64,000 nucleotides of DNA from an uncultured Actinoplanes sp. (GTDB taxonomy: Bacteria > Actinomycetota > Actinomycetes > Mycobacteriales > Micromonosporaceae): the NCBI RefSeq assembly GCF_934643405.1, contig NZ_CAKUCL010000005.1, positions 6,578 to 70,577 of the forward strand, in the 5' to 3' direction. Numbering within the stretch: the stretch's first letter is position 1; each line of letters opens with the position of its first letter. Positions 35,847-43,770 of the stretch are shown here, one piece after another. The notes beneath the pieces are model-generated. The model saw only the letters and a program-made list of their open reading frames with translations. It did not search any database and was not told where the DNA came from. Made by a program: the position numbers and the translations under genes.

Positions 35847-35932
35847 TCGAGCAGCGGGATCCCGCGAGCAGCGGAGTCGCGCGAGCAGCAGAGTCGCCGC
35901 AGCGGCATCGCGCGAGCAGCAGAGTCGCCGCA
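35847..35932. repeat. Interspersed GAGCAGC(A/G)GAGTCGC repeats
   Basis: CGCGAGCAGC(A/G)GAGTCGC occurs at 35863, 35880 and 35911, with a further degenerate copy at 35847. The stretch at 35879-35901 is identical over 23 bp to 35910-35932 (31-bp period), the others are spaced by 16-17 bp. Confidence 0.7.
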
Positions 35933-36126
35933 TCGCTGCCGCCACTCCCCTTCCGTACGCCGGCGCGCGGGGGATCTTTGTGCCGCAATGCGGTAGGCGC
36001 CGTAAGCGGCGCGATGGCGGTGCACGGGGACCGCGGACGCCGGATTGCGGATCGTTACGCGCTGAACGGGAAGCGCAAGGCGCCGGTGACGCGGCGTGCG
36101 GAAAGGGCAAGACGCTGAGCGTGAGG

Positions 36127-36370
36127 GCGCGGCGGCGGGCAGGCGCACCAGACGCTGAAGCAGGAGGCGCGGCGGCGGGAAGGCGCACCAGACGCTGGCG
36201 CAGGAGGCGCGCAGCGCCGGGCAGGCGCACCAGACACTGGAGCGCGAGGCGCGGCAGCAGGCCAGCGCACCGGCCGCTGGCGCGGGAGGCGCGCAGCGCC
36301 GGGCAGGCGCACCAGACACTGGAGCGCGAGGCGCGGCAGCAGGCCAGCGCACCGGACGCTGGAGTACGGG
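36127..36370. repeat. Six tandem copies of a 40-42-bp repeat
   Basis: Units at 36127-36166, 36167-36206, 36207-36248, 36249-36288, 36289-36330 and 36331-36370, each beginning GCGCGGC or GCGCGCAGC and containing (A/C)AGGCGCACC(A/G)G(A/C)C(A/G)CTGG. Units 3-4 and 5-6 are near-identical, pointing to a later 82-bp duplication. Since 40 is not a multiple of 3, a coding function is unlikely. It ends about 100 bp before the merR start. Confidence 0.85.
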
Positions 36371-36468
36371 ACCCCGGGTGCGGCCGTGAGGCGCCGGAGC
36401 GCGGTGAAGGGCGGGGTCGGGTGTGGCCGGTTGCGGCTCCCCCTGGGGGAGGCGGCATTGTTTCGTCC

Positions 36469-37215
36469 GTGGATGCGGAACGGGGTTATGCGATCGGGGA
36501 GCTTGCCCGGCTTGCGGGGGTGAGCGTCAAGACCCTTCGGTTCTGGGCCGACCGCGGGGTCGTTCCGGCCTCGGGGCGCGATCGGCGCGGGCACCGGGTC
36601 TTCGACGCAGCGGCCGTCGTGCGGGTGTCGCTTGTGCGGACGCTCCGGGAGCTCGGGGTCGACCTCGCGACCGTGCGGAAGGTCGCGGAGCGGGAGGCCC
36701 CGCTCGCGGACGTCGCGCGAGCGCATGCGGCGGCCGTCGCCATGCAGATCGGGACGCTCCGGCGCCGGTACGCGACCCTGGCCGCGATGGCCCGGCCGGG
36801 GCTCAGTGACGAGGAGATGATCAGGGTGTCGGATCGGGCACGGCTGGATGACGCGGAACGCCGGCGGCTCATCGACGCCTTTCTCGACGATGTCTTCGGC
36901 GGGATCGCCGATCCGGCCCTCGAGGGCATCCGGCGGTCCTGGACGCCGGTGCTGCCCCCGCGGCCGGCCGCGGCGCAGCGCGACGCGTGGGAGGAACTGG
37001 CCGAGCTGACCCGCGACGAGGACTTCCGCCTGACGATGCGCCGGGTCGCCGTGCTGTTCGCCGAGGAACGGGCCCGCAGCGGCACCGGCACCGTACGGCG
37101 GGACACGCTCACGATGCTGGTCCAGGCTCAGCCCCGGCGCGAACGGTACGAGCAACTGCTCGCCACCGTGAACGGCTGGGCCGCGGACGGCCCAGCCGAA
37201 CCTTCTCACGGATAG
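36469..37215 (+). CDS. MerR family transcriptional regulator
   Basis: 248 residues from GTG 36469; GGGGGAGG lies about 15 nt upstream, so an ATT at 36457 is a less usual alternative. N-terminal winged HTH: YAIGELARLAGVSVKTLRFW (about 8-27), ADRGVVPASGRDRRGHRVFD. The dimerisation helix RELGVDLATVRKVAEREAPL follows. The C-terminal 150 residues (RLDDAERRRLIDAFLDDVFG, WEELAELTRDEDFRLTMRRV) lack Cys, so this is not a metal sensor; it is the TipAL/MerR-like group with an unknown ligand domain. It is convergent with the beta-helix gene, overlapping 10 bp. Confidence 0.88.
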   Translation: MDAERGYAIGELARLAGVSVKTLRFWADRGVVPASGRDRRGHRVFDAAAVVRVSLVRTLRELGVDLATVRKVAEREAPLADVARAHAAAVAMQIGTLRRRYATLAAMARPGLSDEEMIRVSDRARLDDAERRRLIDAFLDDVFGGIADPALEGIRRSWTPVLPPRPAAAQRDAWEELAELTRDEDFRLTMRRVAVLFAEERARSGTGTVRRDTLTMLVQAQPRRERYEQLLATVNGWAADGPAEPSHG

Positions 37216-39080
37216 TCGGTCACGAAGACCGGGACGCCGATCCTGGTGGTGTCGGCCGCCGCGCCCACGCCGTTGACGACGTGGTCGATCACGCCGGCGC
37301 TGAGGTTGACGGTCATGATGTGGTGCAGCCTGACGCCGGGGCGCTCGGGCACCTCGAAGCCGTTCGCCGTGTGGATCGACGGGTTGTTCTGGTTGAACAC
37401 GTAGACGCCCGCGCCGTACAGCGCATGGGTCCTGACCTTGTCGCCGACCTTGTAACCGGCGTAGCCGAGCACCGGGCCGTTCATCCAGTCCGCCTGCGTG
37501 GGCGGGTCGTACGGGAGCTCGTTCTGGTAGAGGATCGTCGTGCCGTCGTCGCCGTTCCAGACCGTGTTGTACTTCTGGAAGTGCTCGACGAACAGGCCCG
37601 TCGCGGTCACGTTGTCGCCGTTGATCACGGCGCCGTAGCGCCCGATGTTGGTGTTCCAGCGCTCGGTGTCGGTGAAGCCCTCGACGCCGTGGTCGGCGCG
37701 CCACACCCAGGTGTGGTCGATGATCACGTTGTTGCTGTTGACCTGCAGCGCGGTGTCGGTCTTGCCGACGTGCGGGCCGCCGACGCGGAAGTAGACGTCG
37801 TTGAGGGTGATCGGGTTGGCCGCCGACGACAGGCCGCCGGTCGACGACAGGCCGACCTGCAGCAGCGCCTTCGACTCCTGGAGACCGGCGTCGATGGTGA
37901 CCCCGGCGACGATCACGCCCGGCACCGAGGCGACCCGCAGCGGCGTCGCACCGTTGACCGCGGTCAGCGTGGCGTGGCCGATCCCGAGGACGACCTGGTT
38001 CGGGTGCAGCACCAGAAGGCTCTGGTCCACGTCGTACACACCCGGGGTGAACAGCAGGTTCTTGCCCGCCAGCAGCTTCGCGTTGATCAGCCATTGCGGG
38101 TCCGAGGGCTTCGCGACGAAGAAGTCCGAGAGCGGGAGCGTACGGCCGGGGGTGAGCCCGTCGGCGTACGAGACGCCGCTGCTGTCACGCTGCACGGAGG
38201 GCACCCGGACGTTCCACCTGCCCTGGTCGTCCACGAACAGGTAGGGCTTCTCGCGGCTGACCGGGGTGGTGGCCAGCGTGGTGTACGGCGGGTCGGGGAA
38301 GCCGGCCTCGCTGGGCGCGCCCTGCACGCCGGCGAAGACCTGGTTCCAGACGCCGTTCGACCAGCCGTCGATCTTGCTGTTGCGGGTCAGCCACTGCTGT
38401 TGCGAGCCGTTGGTCACCGACGGCAGCGTGGAGTCGGCGATGAAGCCGCCGCTGGCGTACTGCGGGCCGGCGGTGCAGTAGTCCATCAGCGACAACGTGC
38501 CGCCGCTGATGTTGAGCCGGCGCATCGAGACCGCCTGGGAGACGGCCCAGAAGTTCGCCGTGGAGCGGCAACCGTCCTGACCGGCCGCGTTGATGTGGAC
38601 GGACAGGTTGGAGACGGTGCGCCAGAAGTTCACCAGCGCCAGGCAGTTGCTGGTGCCGCCGTCGGCCAGGCAGCGGTTGTAGACCTCCACCTTGCCGTTG
38701 ATCACGACGTCGCCGGGGTCGGCGCCGAGCCCGCTGATCTCGGTGTAGTAGCCCACCTTGATCTGAAGCGGCTGGGCGTCCGTCCCGTACGTGCCAGGCT
38801 TGAACAGGAAGGCGTACCGGTCGGTGCCCATCTCGTTGTCGACCTGCTTGGCCCAGGTCGCGTCCAGCTTGGCCTGGATGTCGGCGACCGGCATCGACGG
38901 GTCGAAGACGGTGACGTTGGGGCCGAGACCCGGGGCGGCCGCGAGGCGTCCGGAAAGGGCGGAGGGAGCGGCGGAGGCGGACGTCGCGGTCAGCGCGCTC
39001 GCGGTGAACACCGCGAGGCAGGCAGCGAGGAGGCGTCCCCAGAGCCGGCGGCCGGTGGGCCGCCCGGCGCGTGTCGTCAT
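37206..39080 (-). CDS. Secreted parallel beta-helix protein (often annotated adenylyl cyclase), putative polysaccharide-acting
   Basis: 624 residues from ATG 39080 with GGAAGGA at good spacing. Signal peptide: basic n-region TTRAGRPTGRRLWGR, hydrophobic AACLAVFTASALTATSASA, cleavage near AlaSerAla-Ala (about residue 38). The mature part has repeated strands typical of pectate-lyase-like beta helices: RYAFLFKPGTYGTDAQPLQI, YYTEISGLGADPGDVVINGK, FWAVSQAVSMRRLNISGG, NVIIDHTWVWRADHGVEGF. Homologues in Streptomyces carry the name adenylyl cyclase without biochemical support; a glycan-binding or hydrolysing role outside the cell is more credible. A -35-like TTGACA lies at 39154-39149. Confidence 0.75.
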   Translation of the reverse strand: MTTRAGRPTGRRLWGRLLAACLAVFTASALTATSASAAPSALSGRLAAAPGLGPNVTVFDPSMPVADIQAKLDATWAKQVDNEMGTDRYAFLFKPGTYGTDAQPLQIKVGYYTEISGLGADPGDVVINGKVEVYNRCLADGGTSNCLALVNFWRTVSNLSVHINAAGQDGCRSTANFWAVSQAVSMRRLNISGGTLSLMDYCTAGPQYASGGFIADSTLPSVTNGSQQQWLTRNSKIDGWSNGVWNQVFAGVQGAPSEAGFPDPPYTTLATTPVSREKPYLFVDDQGRWNVRVPSVQRDSSGVSYADGLTPGRTLPLSDFFVAKPSDPQWLINAKLLAGKNLLFTPGVYDVDQSLLVLHPNQVVLGIGHATLTAVNGATPLRVASVPGVIVAGVTIDAGLQESKALLQVGLSSTGGLSSAANPITLNDVYFRVGGPHVGKTDTALQVNSNNVIIDHTWVWRADHGVEGFTDTERWNTNIGRYGAVINGDNVTATGLFVEHFQKYNTVWNGDDGTTILYQNELPYDPPTQADWMNGPVLGYAGYKVGDKVRTHALYGAGVYVFNQNNPSIHTANGFEVPERPGVRLHHIMTVNLSAGVIDHVVNGVGAAADTTRIGVPVFVTDYP

Positions 39081-39292
39081 GCGCAAAGATCCTTCCGGTG
39101 ACCAGGGTGCAAACAACTGGGTCACAGAAAGCAATAGACGCGGACGCATGTCAAGCGCGGGAACCGGCCGCCGGGGCCGCATTAACGACGGCTCCGGACA
39201 TCTCGCTCAGGTTCCGGAACCAAAGGTGCCCAAAAGGCTCTGCGGGCACAAAGAAAGGCCATCCCTGGCCACCTCCAACGTATAGCGGACCG

Positions 39293-39311
39293 GGGGTCTT
39301 GCCGCAAGACC
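39293..39311. promoter_or_regulatory. Rifamycin-associated-element-like palindrome upstream of rox
   Basis: GGGGTCTTGCCGCAAGACC contains the perfect dyad GGTCTTGC-C-GCAAGACC (39295-39311). It lies 53 bp before the rifampicin monooxygenase start and 6 bp after a -10-like TATAGC (39281-39286). Size, the CTTGC-N-GCAAG core and gene context agree with the 19-bp RAE described upstream of actinomycete rifamycin-resistance genes. The exact consensus is recalled, not checked. Confidence 0.65.
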
Positions 39312-39363
39312 GGGGTGAGCGCGCAGAATCGGCGGCCCGAGCGCGAATCCATGGGGGACCTTC

Positions 39364-40761
39364 ATGATTGACGTGATCATTGCGGGCGGCGGGCCGACCG
39401 GCACGATGCTCGCCGCCGAGCTGCGGCTGCACGACGTGCGGGTGGTCGTGCTGGAGAAGGAGCGGCAGCGGCGGCAGCCGGGGTCGCTGGGCCTGCACGT
39501 GCGCAGCCTCGAGATCATGGATCAGCGCGGCATCCTGGACCGCTTCCTGGCGCTGGGCAAGCAGTACCCGCTGCACGGGTTCGCGGGCATCGTCAAGCCG
39601 GCCCCGCCACGCCTGGACACCGCCCACCCGTATCAGCTGGGCATCCTGCAGCACGTCGTCGAGCGTGTGCTGACCGAGCGCGCCGCCGAGCTGGGCGCGC
39701 AGATCCGGTACTCCGCGGAGCTGATCGGCGTGGGCCAGGACGACGAGGGGGTGACGGCCGAGCTGGCGGACGGCACCCGGCTGCGGGCCCGCTTCCTGGT
39801 CGGCTGCGACGGCGGCCGCAGCACGGTGCGCCGCCTGCTCGGCATCGCGTTCCCCGGCGAGCCCGCCCGCCGCGAGTGGCTGCTCGGCGAGGTGCGCACG
39901 ACGGTGCCGCCGGACGAGCTGGCCGCCGCGATCGCCGAGGTCCGCCGGACCGAGCACGGTTTCGGCGCGATCCCGCTCGGCGACGGCATGTTCCGGTTCG
40001 TGGCACCGGCCGCGAGCCTGTCGGACGATCCGCCGACGCTGCCGGAACTGCGGGAACGGCTGCGAGCGTTCGCCGGCACCGACTTCGGCATCCACGAGCC
40101 GCGCTGGCTGTCCCGCTTCGGCGACGCCACCCGGCTGGCCGAGCGGTACCGCGACGGGCGGGTCCTGCTGGCCGGCGACGCCGCGCACGTGCACCCGCCG
40201 ACCGGCGGGCAGGGCCTCAACCTGGGCATCCAGGACGCGTTCAACCTGGGCTGGAAGCTGGCCGCGGCGGTCCGCGACCGGATCGATCTGCTCGGCACCT
40301 ACGAGCCGGAACGCCGCCCGGTGGCCGCGGACGTGCTGCGGACCAGCCGCGCCCAGGCCCACCTGATCTCCGCCGAGCCGGGTCCCCGGGCGGTGCGCGA
40401 CCTGCTGTCGGAGCTGATGGACCTCGACGACGTGAACCGGTACCTGATGGAGAAGGTCAGCGGCATCGGCATCCGCTACGACCTGGGCGACGGCCCCGAC
40501 CTGGTGGGCCGGCGGCTGCGCGACGTCGGCCTCAAGCACGGCCGTCTCTACGACCTGATGCACGCCGGTCGCGGCCTGCTGCTCGACCAGACCGGCCGGC
40601 TGTCGGCGCGGGGCTGGGCCGGGCGCGTGGACCACGTCGTCGACGTCAGCGAGGAGCTTGAGGCGCCGGCCGTGCTGCTGCGGCCGGACGGCCACGTGGC
40701 CTGGGCCGGCGAGGATCAGCAGGAGCTGCGGGACGCCCTGACGCGCTGGTTCGGCGCCTGA
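39364..40761 (+). CDS. rox: Rifampicin monooxygenase-like FAD-dependent aromatic hydroxylase
   Basis: 465 residues. FAD motif IIAGGGPTGTMLAAEL at 5-20, the DG motif LVGCDGGRSTVRRLLG (about 151-166) and the second FAD motif VLLAGDAAHVHPPTGGQGLN (about 268-287), as in group A flavin monooxygenases. The N-terminal SLGLHVRSLEIMDQRGILDR and C-terminal RLYDLMHAGRGLLLDQTGRL, WAGRVDHVVDVSEEL closely follow Rox/Iri enzymes of Streptomyces and Nocardia, which hydroxylate the naphthyl ring of rifamycins at C2, causing ring opening and resistance. FAD and NADPH dependent, cytosolic. GGGGGACC precedes the ATG, and the RAE-like palindrome suggests rifamycin induction. Confidence 0.85.
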   Translation: MIDVIIAGGGPTGTMLAAELRLHDVRVVVLEKERQRRQPGSLGLHVRSLEIMDQRGILDRFLALGKQYPLHGFAGIVKPAPPRLDTAHPYQLGILQHVVERVLTERAAELGAQIRYSAELIGVGQDDEGVTAELADGTRLRARFLVGCDGGRSTVRRLLGIAFPGEPARREWLLGEVRTTVPPDELAAAIAEVRRTEHGFGAIPLGDGMFRFVAPAASLSDDPPTLPELRERLRAFAGTDFGIHEPRWLSRFGDATRLAERYRDGRVLLAGDAAHVHPPTGGQGLNLGIQDAFNLGWKLAAAVRDRIDLLGTYEPERRPVAADVLRTSRAQAHLISAEPGPRAVRDLLSELMDLDDVNRYLMEKVSGIGIRYDLGDGPDLVGRRLRDVGLKHGRLYDLMHAGRGLLLDQTGRLSARGWAGRVDHVVDVSEELEAPAVLLRPDGHVAWAGEDQQELRDALTRWFGA

Positions 40762-40765
40762 CCGG

Positions 40766-41014
40766 CTACTTAGGGCGGGTCTGCCGGCTCGCCCGGGCGC
40801 ACTCGATGAGCCACAGCCCGAACTCCTCGGCCTCCTGGGCGGAGACGCGCACGGTCACACCCGTACCGAGGAAGCAGTTGACCCAGACCGCGCCGTTCTT
40901 CGGGCCGCCGGACAGCTCGCCGCCGCCGTTGCGGTCGCCGACGGTGAACCGGTCGGCCGGGCCCTGGTTGCGGGGCCGGGGCACCACCACAGCCGAGTCG
41001 TCCCCGCTGTTCAT
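40766..41014 (-). CDS. Small conserved actinobacterial protein (82 aa)
   Basis: Starts MNSGDDSAVVVPRPRNQGPA at ATG 41014; an upstream ATG (41026) is less likely because TATGGT (41027-41022) would serve as -10 with a start 7 nt on, giving a leaderless mRNA. A possible -35 TTGCCT lies at 41052-41047. The body NGAVWVNCFLGTGVTVRVSA and EAEEFGLWLIECARASR resembles small proteins in many actinomycetes, of unknown role. Convergent with rox. Confidence 0.55.
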   Translation of the reverse strand: MNSGDDSAVVVPRPRNQGPADRFTVGDRNGGGELSGGPKNGAVWVNCFLGTGVTVRVSAQEAEEFGLWLIECARASRQTRPK

Positions 41015-41164
41015 ACGACAGACCATAGACCGGTTTTGATCGGCGCAGGCAACCCTTCCGGACGACGTGAGGTGACCGATCGGCTACTCGCACGCCCGGA
41101 CGGGGTGCCGAACGCCCGGGCGGCACGGGTTCCCGGCCGGCCCGCGCCGCGCGATGATCGGCGC

Positions 41165-41410
41165 ATGCGCGCTTCGGTGTTGTCGTACCGGTCCGAGGGC
41201 TCGGTGCTCAGCCTGTGGTCCAAGGGCTCGGTGCTGTCGATCGGCTCGACCGGTTCGGTGCTGTCCATCGGCTCCATCGGCTCGGCCGTCTCGATCGGGT
41301 CCATCGGCTCCTTCGTGGCCATCGGGTCGATCCTGTCGGCCGTCTCGATCGGCTCGATCATGTCCTGGCGGTCGCGCGGGAGGACGTTGAGCGCCAGAAT
41401 GCACCGGTGA
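41165..41410 (+). CDS. Nonapeptide (S-x-G-S-x-L/V-S-I-G) repeat protein, 81 aa
   Basis: After MRASVLSYR the protein consists of seven consecutive 9-residue units: SEGSVLSLW, SKGSVLSIG, STGSVLSIG, SIGSAVSIG, SIGSFVAIG, SILSAVSIG, SIMSWRSRG, then a short basic tail. The regular small-hydrophobic-small alternation predicts a tiny beta-solenoid or a membrane-embedded glycine-zipper sheet. The period resembles RTX nonapeptides but lacks the calcium-binding Asp. The stop overlaps the GTG of the following lipoprotein dehydrogenase (GTGA), so the two are translationally coupled. No function is known. Confidence 0.7.
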   Translation: MRASVLSYRSEGSVLSLWSKGSVLSIGSTGSVLSIGSIGSAVSIGSIGSFVAIGSILSAVSIGSIMSWRSRGRTLSARMHR

Positions 41411-42726
41411 AGACTGTGTATCGCGCGGCCCTGGCCGCCGGTCTGGGGCTGACCCTCGCCGCCTGCTCCACCGACGCGCCGGCCGCGGCCCCCGCCACCA
41501 CCGTGCCCCCGTCGTCCGGCACGGCCGCCGTGCCGGCCCTGGTGGGCACGACGGTCCAGGCGGCCGACCGCGCCGCGCCGTTCGACGTGACGCGGTCGGT
41601 GCAGGCGCCGCCCGGCTGGACGGTGTCGGTCTGGGCGCGGGTGCCGAGCGCCCGGTTGCTCGCCTTCGCGCCGGACGGGCGGCTGCTGGTGTCGCGACCC
41701 AAGTTCGGTGATGTCCTCGCGCTCTCCCCCGGTTCCCCCGCCTCGGCGCAGACGCTGGTCAGCGGGCTGAACCAGCCGCACGGGCTGGTTTTCGCGGGCG
41801 ACACGCTCTATCTGGCGGAGAGCGACAAGGTCGACAGCTTCACGTACGGCGCGGGGTCGCTCTCGGCGAGGAAGGTCGTCGTGGACGGGCTGCCGGACGC
41901 CAAGAGTCCCGAGCTGGGCGGGGCGTACGCGCACGCGCTGAAGAGCGTGGCGGTGGGCCGGGACGGTGCTCTCTACGTCTCGATCGGGTCCACCGGCAAC
42001 ATCTCGGCCGAGGACCGGGACGCGACGCCGGAGCGGGCGTCGATCCTGCGGGTGCCGCCGGGCGGCGAGAAGTACTCGGTGTTCGCGCACGGCGTGCGCA
42101 ACGGCACCGGGCTCGCGATCGATCCCGACGGTGGGGTGTGGACGGCGGTCAACAACCGGGACAACGTCGAGTACCCGTACGACGGACCGGACAAGGGCGA
42201 CGTTCTCCAGTCGTACGTCAACGATCATCCGCTGGAGCCGCTCGCGAAGCTGACCGAGGGCCGCGACCTGGGATGGCCGTACTGCAACCCGGACCCCGAT
42301 CTGTCGCCGGGCGCCTCCGACTCGCCGCTGAGCTACACGGCCCGCCCGTTCGTCCGGGACATCCAGACGAATCCGGACGGATCAAAGCTGGATTGCGCGT
42401 CCCTCCCGCCGGTCGAGCAGGGCATGGGGGCGCACTCGGCGCCGCTGGGCCTGAGCTTCGCGTCCGGCATCCCCGGGGCGTACGGGGCGGGCGCCCTGGT
42501 CGGCGTCCACGGCTCGTGGAACCGCAAGCCGCCGCGCGCGCCGGAGGTGTCGTTCTTCGCCTGGCGCGACGGCACGCTGGGGCCGCAGCAGACCCTGCTG
42601 ACCGGCTTCCAGGCGGCGGACGGGTCGCGCTGGGGGCGGCCGGTGATGGCGGTGCAGGGGCCGGACAAGGCGCTGTACGTCAGCGACGACCTGGCCGGCG
42701 CGATCTACCGCGTGACGCCGCGTTAG
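41407..42726 (+). CDS. PQQ-dependent sugar dehydrogenase-type lipoprotein (sorbosone/glucose dehydrogenase fold)
   Basis: 439 residues. Lipoprotein signal MKTVYRAALAAGLGLTLAAC with lipobox Cys20 (start codon GTG), then an Ala/Thr/Pro linker (21-50). The six-bladed propeller domain shows FAPDGRLLVSRPKFGDVLAL, LNQPHGLVFAGDTLYLAESD, LKSVAVGRDGALYVSIGSTG, GVRNGTGLAIDPDGGVWTAV and GVHGSWNRKPPRAPEV, matching the GSDH/L-sorbosone dehydrogenase family. The His of QPHG and Arg of GVRN are the expected active-site and PQQ-contact residues. It acts outside the membrane; no PQQ synthesis genes are in the window. Convergent with the VOC gene, overlapping 4 bp. Confidence 0.85.
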   Translation: MKTVYRAALAAGLGLTLAACSTDAPAAAPATTVPPSSGTAAVPALVGTTVQAADRAAPFDVTRSVQAPPGWTVSVWARVPSARLLAFAPDGRLLVSRPKFGDVLALSPGSPASAQTLVSGLNQPHGLVFAGDTLYLAESDKVDSFTYGAGSLSARKVVVDGLPDAKSPELGGAYAHALKSVAVGRDGALYVSIGSTGNISAEDRDATPERASILRVPPGGEKYSVFAHGVRNGTGLAIDPDGGVWTAVNNRDNVEYPYDGPDKGDVLQSYVNDHPLEPLAKLTEGRDLGWPYCNPDPDLSPGASDSPLSYTARPFVRDIQTNPDGSKLDCASLPPVEQGMGAHSAPLGLSFASGIPGAYGAGALVGVHGSWNRKPPRAPEVSFFAWRDGTLGPQQTLLTGFQAADGSRWGRPVMAVQGPDKALYVSDDLAGAIYRVTPR

Positions 42727-43133
42727 GTCGTCGCGGCGCCGGGATCCGCGGCGGCGTCCGAGGAGATCAGCACGACGTTGCCGTCCGGGTCGTCGACCAT
42801 CGCCGCGTACGGTCCGGCGGTCCTCGCGGGCGCCATCCGGCCGTGGTGGCCCGCCGAGGTGAGCCTGGCCCACTCGGCGTCGACGGCCGCGTCGTCGCCG
42901 ACGAAGAACTCCAGGACCTGCTGGTAGCCGCGCTCCGGGCGGACCCAGGCCGGATCGGCGGCGGCCGCGAAGCCCTCCGCCAGGACCAGGCTGACACCAC
43001 TGTCCATCCGCAGCAGCGACACGCGACGGCCCGGCTCCGGTTCCGGGATGCCGAGGCCGAGGAGGCGGTAGAAGTCGATCGACCTGCGAAGATCACGCAC
43101 GTCGAGCCCGATCATGCCCAGCTGGATTGCCAT
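42723..43133 (-). CDS. VOC (glyoxalase/bleomycin-resistance-like) family protein
   Basis: 136 residues; ATG 43133 with GGAAGGGG upstream. Two beta-alpha-beta-beta-beta modules: LGMIGLDVRDLRRSIDFYRL (about 5-24) and QQVLEFFVGDDAAVDAEWAR, ending with YAAMVDDPDGNVVLIS, the typical DPDGN metal-site strand. The first metal ligand position has Met/Gly instead of His, so catalytic metal binding is doubtful; it may sequester a ligand. Divergent from a MarR regulator with 117 bp between, so it is probably the regulator's target. Confidence 0.88.
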   Translation of the reverse strand: MAIQLGMIGLDVRDLRRSIDFYRLLGLGIPEPEPGRRVSLLRMDSGVSLVLAEGFAAAADPAWVRPERGYQQVLEFFVGDDAAVDAEWARLTSAGHHGRMAPARTAGPYAAMVDDPDGNVVLISSDAAADPGAATT

Positions 43134-43198
43134 GAGTGGTCCCCTTCCCGCTGTGCGACCCGCCGCGTCCGTCCGCGGCATCCGAATCGTAAGCGCAT

Positions 43199-43226
43199 GC
43201 CTACGATCTACTTGCGCCTACTATCT
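43199..43226. promoter_or_regulatory. Direct repeat in the VOC-marR divergent promoter
   Basis: GCCTACGATCT (43199-43209) and GCCTACTATCT (43216-43226) differ at one base, with a 17-bp period. A -35 TTGACA for the VOC gene lies at 43231-43226 (minus) and a -10 TACTAT for marR at 43219-43224, so a MarR dimer here would cover both promoters. Confidence 0.45.
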
Positions 43227-43250
43227 GTCAAGGCGTGAAAGAGTGAGGTC

Positions 43251-43688
43251 GTGCAGCGCGCGGATCTCGGAGCCATGGTGGCGCGGCTCGGCCGCCGCCT
43301 GATCGCGATGGAGGAGCCGATCCTGGCCGCCCACGGCATCTCGATGTGGGCCTACGTGGCGCTGAGCGCGCTGGACCGGCGAGCCACCCGCACGCAGGCG
43401 GCGCTCGCCGCAGCCATCGGCGCCGACAAGACCCGGCTCATCCCGGTGCTCGACGATCTGCAACGGCGGGGACTGATCACGCGCGAGCCCGATCCGGCGG
43501 ATCGCCGCGTACGCGTGCTGAACCTGACCCCCGCCGGCCGCAAGCTGCACGCGGCGGTGCGGGCCGACATCCGCGCGGCGGAGGACACCCTGCTGGCCGG
43601 CGTCGCCGAGCAGGACCGGTCCGGCTTCCTGGCCGTGCTGCAGGCGCTGGATCGGCCGGGACCTCAGACGGACCAGGGTCGTCGCTAG
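43251..43688 (+). CDS. MarR family transcriptional regulator
   Basis: 145 residues from GTG 43251 with GTGAGG upstream. The winged helix contains TRTQAALAAAIGADKTRLIP (recognition region, about 43-62), VLDDLQRRGLITREPDPADR (wing, DxRxxxxxLT) and RVRVLNLTPAGRKLHAAVRA. MarR proteins bind palindromes or paired sites and release on phenolic or oxidised ligands. Divergence from the VOC gene and the repeats between them indicate local control. Confidence 0.92.
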   Translation: MQRADLGAMVARLGRRLIAMEEPILAAHGISMWAYVALSALDRRATRTQAALAAAIGADKTRLIPVLDDLQRRGLITREPDPADRRVRVLNLTPAGRKLHAAVRADIRAAEDTLLAGVAEQDRSGFLAVLQALDRPGPQTDQGRR

Positions 43689-43770
43689 GGTCTCCCCCTG
43701 GCTCGGGACCGGGCCGGCGCGCGCCAGGCTGAGGCAGCCAACCAAACGCCGGCCCACGTCAGGAGCGACG

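Larger units (their letters stand above)
35292..36468. other. 1.18-kb gene-poor, repeat-rich stretch
   Basis: Three separate families of short tandem or interspersed repeats fill much of this interval (listed individually). Long open frames on both strands change reading frame across repeats and consist of Arg/Ala/Gly/Pro-rich sequence without recognisable domains, so I call none. It may be a recombination-prone spacer or a decayed region. Confidence 0.6.

Noticed and set aside
36127..36370. CRISPR array
   Set aside because: Units are contiguous 40-42-bp tandem copies without unique spacers and no cas genes lie nearby.
35980..36468. N-terminal extension of the MerR protein
   Set aside because: The frame runs through the non-multiple-of-three tandem repeats with Arg-rich nonsense; the MerR helix-turn-helix starts just after GTG 36469.
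39364..42726. Start of a secondary-metabolite cluster (aromatic hydroxylase plus dehydrogenase)
   Set aside because: No PKS, NRPS, terpene or RiPP genes in the window; the hydroxylase fits a stand-alone rifampicin-inactivating enzyme.
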